DNA of 5,186 bases, taken from Rhizobiaceae bacterium. Its GTDB lineage: Bacteria > Pseudomonadota > Alphaproteobacteria > Rhizobiales > Rhizobiaceae. The stretch spans positions 1-5,186 of the forward strand of contig JACMIV010000233.1 in assembly GCA_014380965.1 (NCBI GenBank). Direction: 5' to 3'. This document shows, in pieces, positions 1 through 4,087 of the stretch. A model generated the notes under the pieces. The model did not search any database, was not told the origin of the DNA, and worked only from the letters and a program-made list of their open reading frames with translations. Within the stretch, counting starts at the first letter, position 1. Every line of letters starts with the position of its first letter. The position numbers and the translations under genes are program-made.

Positions 1-344
1 GTGGGCATTTCCACATCCCGCACGGGCTCTCGAACGCGCTGATGCTGGGGCCGGTGCTGCGCTTCAACATGAAAGCGGCTTCGGCTCTCTATGCCGAACT
101 CGGCGATGTGCTGCTTGGACGGCAGGCCGGCGACGAGGCTGTGCGGGCCGCTGGATTTGCGGACGCGATCGCCCGGCTCTGCCGCGACACCGGCGCGCCG
201 ATGCGGCTGCGGGACGTCGGCATCTCGCAGGAGAGCCTGCCGCTTCTTGCCGCGGACGCGATGAAGCAGACGCGGCTTCTCGTGAACAATCCCGTCGAGG
301 TCACCTTGGCCGACGCGCTGGCGCTCTACCGGGAGGCGTTCTGA
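1..344 (+). CDS. Iron-containing alcohol dehydrogenase, C-terminal part (5' end outside window)
   Basis: Fe-ADH family (group III) enzymes use NAD(P)(H) and a metal ion to interconvert alcohols and aldehydes or ketones in the cytoplasm. The frame is open from base 3 and gives 113 residues ending at TGA 342-344. The first residues read GHFHIPHGLSNALMLGPVLRFN-like, which is the family signature region (PHG..NA..L..V..FN). The His of PHG (residue 7 of the fragment) matches the last metal-ligand histidine of the family, His277 in E. coli FucO by my recollection. The remaining residues are the usual helical C-terminal domain. The NAD-binding domain and the other metal ligands lie upstream, outside the window. 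With a family length near 380 residues, about 30% is visible. The stop overlaps the start of the crotonase gene by one base, so the two are almost certainly co-transcribed. Substrate is unknown; maleylacetate reductase and other branches of the family cannot be excluded from this fragment. Confidence 0.92.
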   Translation, partial: GHFHIPHGLSNALMLGPVLRFNMKAASALYAELGDVLLGRQAGDEAVRAAGFADAIARLCRDTGAPMRLRDVGISQESLPLLAADAMKQTRLLVNNPVEVTLADALALYREAF

Positions 345-1132
345 TGGCGGCGGACGAAATCCTCTTCGAGCGAAGTGGAACGACGGGCTGGATCGTCCTC
401 AACCGCCCCGAAGCGCGCAACGCCCTGACACACGAGATGTACGACCGTTTGGCGGAGTACGTATCCAATCCCGCGATCGGCGGCCCGGATGGCGTTCGGG
501 CCATCGTCGTCACCGGTGCTGGCGATAAGGCCTTTGCGGCGGGAACGGCGATCGAGTCGTTTCGCGCGGTGGAAACGCCCGAACACGCGCTCGCTTACGA
601 GGACAAGATGGACAGGGTGCTCGGCGCAGTCGAGGCCTGCCCTGTGCCGACGATCGCGGCGATGCAGGGCGCCTCTACGGGCGGCGGCGCGGCGATCGCG
701 ACGGCCTGCGACCTCAGGATCGCGACGGCGGACCTTCGCTTCGGCTTTCCGATCGCGAGGACGCTCGGCAATTGCCTGTCGGTCGCCAACCTCTCGCGTC
801 TTTCTGCTCTCGTCGGGGCCGGACGAACGAAGGAGATGCTCCTGACGGCTCGGCTCGTCGGGGGAGAGGAGGCTGAAGCCATTGGCCTCGTCGCCGAAAT
901 TCTGCCCGATGTCGCCTCCCTGCACCAGCGCGCTGCGGAATTGGCCGTTATGCTCGCCTCGCATGCGCCGATCACGATGCGGGCGACGAAGGAGGCGCTT
1001 CGGCGCCTCAGGATCGACGGCGCGGCGGCCGACGATCGCGATCTCATCGTCGAGGCCTACACGAGCGCCGACTTCAAGGAGGGTATCGAGGCCTTCCTCG
1101 GAAAGCGGACGCCTCGCTGGACCGGCCGGTAA
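344..1132 (+). CDS. Crotonase-superfamily (enoyl-CoA hydratase/isomerase-like) protein with altered active site
   Basis: This 262-residue protein has the standard length of a crotonase-fold acyl-CoA enzyme. Family marks are NRPEARNALT (residues 20-29), the first oxyanion-hole loop KAFAAGTAI (62-70), the second loop STGGGAAIATACDLR (111-125), FGFP (133-136) and the C-terminal helices. Aligned without gaps to rat mitochondrial enoyl-CoA hydratase, the two catalytic glutamates (Glu144, Glu164) fall on Ala117 and Ile137. The oxyanion hole is therefore kept, but the hydratase acid/base pair is absent. A simple hydratase assignment is unsafe; isomerase, hydrolase, lyase or another CoA-thioester reaction is possible. 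The ATG overlaps the stop of the preceding Fe-ADH gene (TGATG), and GGGAGG at 331-336 lies just upstream, so translation is probably coupled. The coupling suggests both act on the same pathway intermediate. Fold assignment is firm; the reaction is not. Confidence 0.93.
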   Translation: MAADEILFERSGTTGWIVLNRPEARNALTHEMYDRLAEYVSNPAIGGPDGVRAIVVTGAGDKAFAAGTAIESFRAVETPEHALAYEDKMDRVLGAVEACPVPTIAAMQGASTGGGAAIATACDLRIATADLRFGFPIARTLGNCLSVANLSRLSALVGAGRTKEMLLTARLVGGEEAEAIGLVAEILPDVASLHQRAAELAVMLASHAPITMRATKEALRRLRIDGAAADDRDLIVEAYTSADFKEGIEAFLGKRTPRWTGR

Positions 1133-1227
1133 GCTGCGTCCTCTGCGCATGAAACGATGCTTGCGCTTTCCGGTTGGACAGAAGCGTCTGTCGACCCTTC
1201 GAACCTCATCGCCGATACCTCTCAATC

Positions 1228-1231
1228 AGGA
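1228..1231 (+). promoter_or_regulatory. Ribosome binding site fixing the glcG-like start
   Basis: AGGA lies 9 bases before ATG 1241. The frame is open upstream to another ATG at 1157, but the 28 extra residues have no family similarity, and the product from 1241 has the normal GlcG-family length and N-terminus. Confidence 0.6.
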
Positions 1232-1240
1232 CACCAAGCC

Positions 1241-1672
1241 ATGAACGTCATCACCCTCGAACAGGCCCGCACCATGATAGAGGCTGCCTTCGCCAAGGGG
1301 CGCGAGCTCAACCTCAAGCCCCTCACCATTGCGGTGCTCGATGCCGGCGGGGCGCTGATCGCGCTCGAACGCATGAACGGGGCAAGCCCGATGCGACCGG
1401 ACATCGCGATCGGCAAGGCCAATGGCGCGGTGCAGATGGGCATGGGCTCGCGCGGGCTGTTCAAGCGCGCGGAGGAGCAGGCCTTCTTCATCCAGGCGAT
1501 GAACGCCCTCGCCAAGGGCTCGCTCGTGCCCGTGCCCGGCGGCGTTCTCGTGCGCGACGAGGAGGGCCGCGTTGCCGGAGCGGTCGGGATCACCGGCGAT
1601 ACGTCCGACAATGACGAGGCCTGCGCCGTGGCGGGGATCAAGGCGGCGGGCTTCACAGCGGACGCCGGCTGA
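1241..1672 (+). CDS. GlcG/HbpS-like haem-binding family protein (DUF336)
   Basis: A 143-residue cytosolic-type protein of the GlcG/HbpS/PduO C-terminal family (Pfam Haem_degrading, PF03928). Visible marks are the N-terminal helix (ITLEQARTMIEAAFAKG, 4-20), the strand and turn VLDAGGALIALERMNGA (32-48), the basic KANGA helix start (59-63), the PVPGGVLVRD loop (97-106), and the closing GAVGITGDTSDNDEACAVAG (113-132). These are the conserved blocks of the family. No signal peptide or membrane segment is seen. Members bind or degrade haem (HbpS) or bind corrinoid (PduO C-terminal domain), but many, including GlcG of the glycolate operon, have no proven activity. They often sit beside oxidoreductases of alcohol or aldehyde metabolism, as here after Fe-ADH and the crotonase. 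The 108-bp gap holds no clear terminator, so the gene may be the third of the same operon. Family is secure; function is open. Confidence 0.9.
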   Translation: MNVITLEQARTMIEAAFAKGRELNLKPLTIAVLDAGGALIALERMNGASPMRPDIAIGKANGAVQMGMGSRGLFKRAEEQAFFIQAMNALAKGSLVPVPGGVLVRDEEGRVAGAVGITGDTSDNDEACAVAGIKAAGFTADAG

Positions 1673-1795
1673 GCTGTCAGAGCGCTCTTTCCAAGTTGCG
1701 AGACCGCAAGGCAGGACTTGGTTCAGGCGCGAAAGAGCATCGGCCGCGGTCGGAGCCGCCACTGGAATGCCGTTTGCGTAAGTTCGGACGCAACG

Positions 1796-1820
1796 GGAAC
1801 CGATCGACTGCTGCGGACTT
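1796..1820 (+). promoter_or_regulatory. Candidate EcfG/RpoE2-type general-stress promoter
   Basis: GGAAC at 1796-1800 is followed after exactly 18 bases by TT at 1819-1820, fitting the GGAAC-N18/19-TT consensus described for alphaproteobacterial EcfG/RpoE2 sigma factors. The fuller -10 (CGTT) is only half matched (ACTT). The site lies 50 bp before the start of the PepSY-like gene at 1870, giving a leader of roughly 40 nt. The extended -35 CGGGAACC is identical to that of the paralogue's promoter near 3620. Confidence 0.5.
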
Positions 1821-1869
1821 GTTCTCCCAGATAGCAAGAATTATTCGATATCTTCTGAGAGGAACAAAC

Positions 1870-2205
1870 ATGTTGAAGAGCATCATCATCGCCGGCACGA
1901 TCGCACTGGCTTCGTCGGCTTCCATCCTTCCGTCAACTGCGCAGGGCATCGAGATCGGACGTGACGGTATCCGCCTTCAGGAGCCGCAGCGAGAGCGCGT
2001 GCGTGAGGGTGACCGCCGGGAGGTTCGTCGGGCCAAGGTGACCGAGCGGGACGCGGTTCGCATTGCCCGCGGCGAAGGCGTTCGCGATGTGGAAGACATT
2101 CGCACGACGCGCTCGGCTTATCGCATCGAGGGTCTCGATCGCCGCGGCGACGATATCCGGGTCGATGTCGACCGTCGGTCCGGGGACGTCCTGTCGGTCC
2201 AGTAA
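1870..2205 (+). CDS. Exported small protein with PepSY-like C-terminal domain (paralogue A)
   Basis: This 111-residue protein starts at ATG 1870, where AGAGGA (1858-1863) sits 6 bases upstream; the upstream frame is open but lacks such a site. Residues 1-24 form a Sec signal peptide (Lys3, hydrophobic core IIIAGTIALASSASIL, STA before the likely cut at Gln25). The mature part opens with QGIEIG, followed by a charged Arg/Glu stretch (about 38-58). Residues 59-111 form a PepSY-like domain with the typical ending (DIRVDVDRRSGDVLSV). It is presumably periplasmic. PepSY domains are associated with peptidase inhibition and envelope functions, but the role of this short group is unknown. Its last 53 residues are identical at 34 positions, without gaps, to those of the oppositely oriented gene at 3181-3534. 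A candidate stress promoter precedes it and a strong terminator follows it, so it is likely monocistronic. Confidence 0.85.
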   Translation: MLKSIIIAGTIALASSASILPSTAQGIEIGRDGIRLQEPQRERVREGDRREVRRAKVTERDAVRIARGEGVRDVEDIRTTRSAYRIEGLDRRGDDIRVDVDRRSGDVLSVQ

Positions 2206-2233
2206 GCTTCATCTCTCCAATCAAGACAGCTCC

Positions 2234-2270
2234 AAGGCGCCCCGTTTGTTCGACAAGCGGGGCGCCTTTT
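2234..2270 (+). terminator. Rho-independent terminator after paralogue A
   Basis: Arms AAGGCGCCCCG (2234-2244) and CGGGGCGCCTT (2258-2268) are perfectly complementary. The stem can extend inward through one G-U pair and TTGT/ACAA to a 3-base loop, and it ends in a TTTT run (2267-2270). It lies 29 bp after the stop at 2205. On the other strand it follows the lipoprotein stop at 2304, so it may help there too, but the T-run is better on +. Confidence 0.88.
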
Positions 2271-2303
2271 CATAGTGTCGTCGATCAAACCAGCAGCGAA
2301 CGA

Positions 2304-2843
2304 TCAATTTGGGACGGCCGGACCACCGGGTGCCGGGGTAGGGCGGAGATTGTCGGTCTGGGCGGCTCTGCTTGGCTGCTCGATCGGCGACGCGCTCGGA
2401 ATGCGCCGAGAGGGGCCGAAGGTTCTGGAAGAAGAAACACATCCGTCGATGACAGGAGTGCAGATCGTGTCGCGCCCCTGTGGGCTGTCGTTGTCGCCGG
2501 CATAGGCGATCCGGTCGACGCGGCCCCGTTGAAACCGAACTTGGAAGCGACAGGTTCCGCCTGGGATGGACAGGTTAGCGTTCGCCGCGCCGAAAAGGAC
2601 CGGCGCGGAGATGTCGACGCCGCCCTGCCGCCCTCCGCCTTCGTAGCTCCACACAGTGACGTCCCCCTCCGAGGCGCTTCGTGTCGGGAATCCGGCGCAC
2701 ATCCGAACGTCCTGTTCGTTGAAACCCAGCATCGCAGTCCGCGCAATCTCAACGGAATTGAACTTGTCGGCCGTCGTACAGCCGGCCACTGTCGAGACGA
2801 ACCCGAGCACGATCAGGGCTGAAGTTCGGATCGAAGAGAGCAT
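2304..2843 (-). CDS. Putative lipoprotein, hypothetical (BamE/SmpA-like in outline)
   Basis: This 179-residue protein begins at ATG 2843-2841, preceded by purine-rich GGAACGGA (2855-2848, - strand). The frame is open 35 codons further upstream, but this start places a classic lipoprotein signal at the N-terminus: Arg6, a hydrophobic core (about 8-19) and lipobox V-A-G-C with Cys22. The lipidated Cys would be followed by Thr-Thr, with no Asp at +2, so outer-membrane sorting is expected. After it comes an (A)MLGFNEQDVRMCAGFPTR segment (38-55), then TVWSYEGGG (63-71), TCRFQVRF (97-104) and GRVDRIAYAG (107-116). This order resembles the small alpha-beta fold of BamE/SmpA-type lipoproteins. Cys49, Cys98, Cys128 and Cys135 could form two disulphides. 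The tail (136-179) is Pro/Ser rich and probably disordered. I do not recognise a named family; the BamE likeness is an impression. The gene stands alone between two terminators. Confidence 0.8.
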   Translation of the reverse strand: MLSSIRTSALIVLGFVSTVAGCTTADKFNSVEIARTAMLGFNEQDVRMCAGFPTRSASEGDVTVWSYEGGGRQGGVDISAPVLFGAANANLSIPGGTCRFQVRFQRGRVDRIAYAGDNDSPQGRDTICTPVIDGCVSSSRTFGPSRRIPSASPIEQPSRAAQTDNLRPTPAPGGPAVPN

Positions 2844-3123
2844 CGGGTCCGTTCCAAAAGCCTGGATGGACAAGGAGGTCGTCGCCGAACGGTCGTCGAA
2901 AGCCTCTACGCGGCGCCTGGCTCGAACCCTGAAGATGCGGGCAGTCACAGGCCGACGGTTCTCGGTTCCGGGGTCAACCGCTTGCGACGCGACAAGGTTT
3001 CATTCGATGGAGTGCGATGCAGAAAAATCCAGCTCTGCGGATCTGACGTCCTCGCTCGGGGGAGCGCTTGCATGCTCGGCTAAGCCGACGAATCCACCGG
3101 GCGCGGACACCATGTTTCCAGCA
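2844..3123. other. Intergenic stretch upstream of the lipoprotein gene, no gene seen
   Basis: With the adjoining terminator and spacer to 3180 this is a gap of about 337 bp. It must hold the promoter of the lipoprotein gene (- strand), since a terminator separates that gene from the next one upstream. I see no convincing promoter: a TTGACC at 2977-2972 (-) has no -10 at the right distance, and GGAAC at 2969-2965 (-) has no TT at 18 or 19 bases. The + frame open across this stretch runs antisense over both flanking genes and is treated as a shadow. Confidence 0.6.
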
Positions 3124-3157
3124 CGAAAGAGCCCCGCCGATGGGCGGGGCTCTTTCG
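3124..3157 (-). terminator. Strong hairpin terminator after paralogue B
   Basis: A perfect 15-bp stem, CGAAAGAGCCCCGCC (3124-3138) with GGCGGGGCTCTTTCG (3143-3157), closes on a GATG loop. It begins 24 bp after the stop of the - strand gene at 3181. The outer A-T pairs give CTCTTT at the end of the stem in either direction, so it may work both ways, but only the - strand has a gene ending here. Confidence 0.8.
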
Positions 3158-3180
3158 CGTTGCTTCTCATTTGCGAACGA

Positions 3181-3534
3181 TCAGCGGACCGAAAGCACCT
3201 GCCCGGTCCGCCGGTCGATATCGACCCGAATGTCGCGACCGCGTCTGTCGCCGCCGATCACTCGGATGGAGCGGCGGCTGATGACGACGTCGTCCACCTC
3301 GCGGACGCCCTCGCTTCGGGCAATCCGCACGGCCTCGCGCTCGCCGACCTCGCGGCGGTCCCGCCTGTCGTCTCTCCGGTCTTCGCGTCGATCGCGTCGG
3401 TCCTCGATCCGGTCGCGCGGCTCAAGAATGCGGACGCCATTGGGCCCGATCTCGATCCCCTGCGAAAGCGCCGGCGCGGCGAAGGCGACGAAGCCGAGAG
3501 CGAGTGCGCCGAGCGCCAAAAAGTTGCGTTTCAT
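3181..3534 (-). CDS. Exported small protein with PepSY-like C-terminal domain (paralogue B)
   Basis: This 117-residue protein is taken from ATG 3534-3532, because GAAGGA (3548-3543) is 8 bases upstream and the product then begins MKRNFLALGALALGF, a standard Sec signal. An ATG 7 codons further up would put a polar stretch before it. The likely cut is after Ser24, leaving Gln25 and QGIEIG, the same mature start as paralogue A. Residues 40-61 are a charged linker made almost only of Asp, Glu and Arg in DRR/EDRR units. Residues 65-117 are the PepSY-like domain (EREAVRIARSEGVREVDD, then DIRVDIDRRTGQVLSV). Predicted location is periplasmic; its function is unknown. A good EcfG-type promoter (3620-3596, -) precedes it and a 15-bp hairpin follows, so it is probably a single-gene stress-inducible unit. 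Other short PepSY proteins of unknown role are the closest comparison. Confidence 0.88.
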   Translation of the reverse strand: MKRNFLALGALALGFVAFAAPALSQGIEIGPNGVRILEPRDRIEDRRDRREDRRDDRRDRREVGEREAVRIARSEGVREVDDVVISRRSIRVIGGDRRGRDIRVDIDRRTGQVLSVR

Positions 3535-3542
3535 CGTTTGCG

Positions 3543-3548
3543 TCCTTC
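3543..3548 (-). promoter_or_regulatory. Ribosome binding site deciding the paralogue B start
   Basis: GAAGGA on the - strand lies 8 bases before ATG 3534. It falls inside the longer reading frame from ATG 3555, so the shorter start with the clean signal peptide is preferred. Confidence 0.7.
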
Positions 3549-3595
3549 GTGACATCAGCGGCTGGACCCGTTCAGCTCCGCCGCGGGTGCCTCAA

Positions 3596-3620
3596 AACAT
3601 TTGGTCGCCTATTTGGTTCC
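3596..3620 (-). promoter_or_regulatory. EcfG/RpoE2-type general-stress promoter for paralogue B
   Basis: On the - strand GGAAC (3620-3616) is followed after 16 bases by TGTT (3599-3596), one base from the EcfG consensus GGAAC-N16/17-CGTT and an exact fit to GGAAC-N18-TT. The predicted transcript starts about 55 nt before ATG 3534. This is the better of the two stress-type promoters in the window. Confidence 0.62.
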
Positions 3621-3657
3621 CGCCACCTCCCCCTTTTGCAAGGCGCCGACGGGAACC
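3615..3657. repeat. Inverted repeat GGTTCCCG / CGGGAACC around the stress promoter -35
   Basis: Perfect 8-bp arms at 3615-3622 and 3650-3657 are separated by 27 bp. The left arm contains the -35 of the - strand EcfG-type promoter. The right arm is the same -35 motif pointing to the +, but no TT is found 18 or 19 bases after it, so it does not look like a complete divergent promoter. It could be a chance pair or a binding site. Confidence 0.45.
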
Positions 3658-3764
3658 CGAGCCGAGTCACCGAATCGGCTCGTCGTCGAAACACGTCACG
3701 GGATAGAGAATTTTGGTTTCGTTCGCCGTAGCGTGACGTCGTCGAATTGAGCGTGAGGATTGAC

Positions 3765-3947
3765 GTGCAGAGCGCAAACGAGGACCACTGCCTATTCCAC
3801 GATCTGGAGAAGACGGCCAGAGCCCTTTCGATCGGCACAGACGAGGCGTCGACTTTGAAACTGCGGCGACTCTTTGCCGAACTGCAGATGGATAGACGCG
3901 AAACGATCGAGGCCGTCTTCCCTTCTGACAGAGTCCGCCGCTCCTAG
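3765..3947 (+). CDS. Hypothetical protein, 60 residues
   Basis: A possible small gene with GTG start 3765, chosen because GAGGA (3755-3759) is 5 bases upstream; in-frame TTG 3747 and GTG 3753 lack such a site. The product is soluble and charged, with no signal peptide or membrane segment. Residues about 14-50 look helical (LEKTARAL, then [24 protein letters not shown]). About 72% of third positions are G or C, and three AGA codons occur in 60, so codon use is somewhat poorer than in the neighbours. I do not recognise a family. It lies 140 bp before pncB on the same strand and could share its transcript, or the stretch could be noncoding. Confidence 0.42.
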   Translation: MQSANEDHCLFHDLEKTARALSIGTDEASTLKLRRLFAELQMDRRETIEAVFPSDRVRRS

Positions 3948-4012
3948 GCACGACCTGCAGGCAGCAGAAGGCCGCTGGCGAGCGGCAACCGCTTGGGTTA
4001 GATCGTCGTGCC
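3947..4012. repeat. Nested inverted repeats upstream of pncB
   Basis: Outer arms GGCACGAC (3947-3954) and GTCGTGCC (4005-4012) enclose a perfect hairpin GCCGCT-GGCG-AGCGGC (3971-3986). The outer arm overlaps the stop of the small upstream frame. In RNA this could form a stem with an internal hairpin in the leader of pncB. Confidence 0.45.
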
Positions 4013-4041
4013 CACGTCGGTTCCACATGCGGTCCGATGGC

Positions 4042-4060
4042 CGGGGATCGCCGATCCCCG
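4042..4060. repeat. Palindrome CGGGGATCG-C-CGATCCCCG before pncB
   Basis: Perfect 9-bp arms (4042-4050 and 4052-4060) surround one central base. The palindrome ends 15 bp before the pncB ribosome binding site GAGGGA (4075-4080). It is followed by a second short palindrome GCCGC-T-GCGGC (4060-4070). It could be a repressor operator or an RNA hairpin. There is no T-run, so it is not a standard terminator. Confidence 0.5.
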
Positions 4061-4087
4061 CCGCTGCGGCAACCGAGGGACGCCTTC

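Noticed and set aside
1121..1130. ACCGGCCGGT palindrome at the end of the crotonase gene
   Set aside because: It is a 10-bp GC-rich palindrome inside the last codons, with no loop or T-run. Expected by chance at this base composition.
326..1225. 299-residue open frame on - opposite the crotonase gene
   Set aside because: The crotonase motifs on + are unambiguous. The antisense product is Arg-rich with no recognisable domain.
1157..1240. 28-residue N-terminal extension of the GlcG-like protein
   Set aside because: It has no family similarity, and the ATG at 1241 has AGGA at suitable spacing and gives the normal family length.
1675..1692. AGAGCGCTCT palindrome followed by TT after the GlcG-like gene, as a terminator
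   Set aside because: The self-complementary core leaves no workable loop, and the T-run is only three bases long. Too weak to call.
2949..2969. Another GGAAC on the - strand upstream of the lipoprotein gene (2969-2965)
   Set aside because: The bases 18 and 19 downstream are not TT, and no CGTT-like -10 occurs at 16-17, so it does not meet the EcfG pattern.
2656..3552. 298-residue open frame on + across the middle region
   Set aside because: It runs antisense over the lipoprotein and paralogue B, whose signal peptides, domain homology and ribosome sites are convincing. It also crosses a strong hairpin terminator and shows no family motifs.
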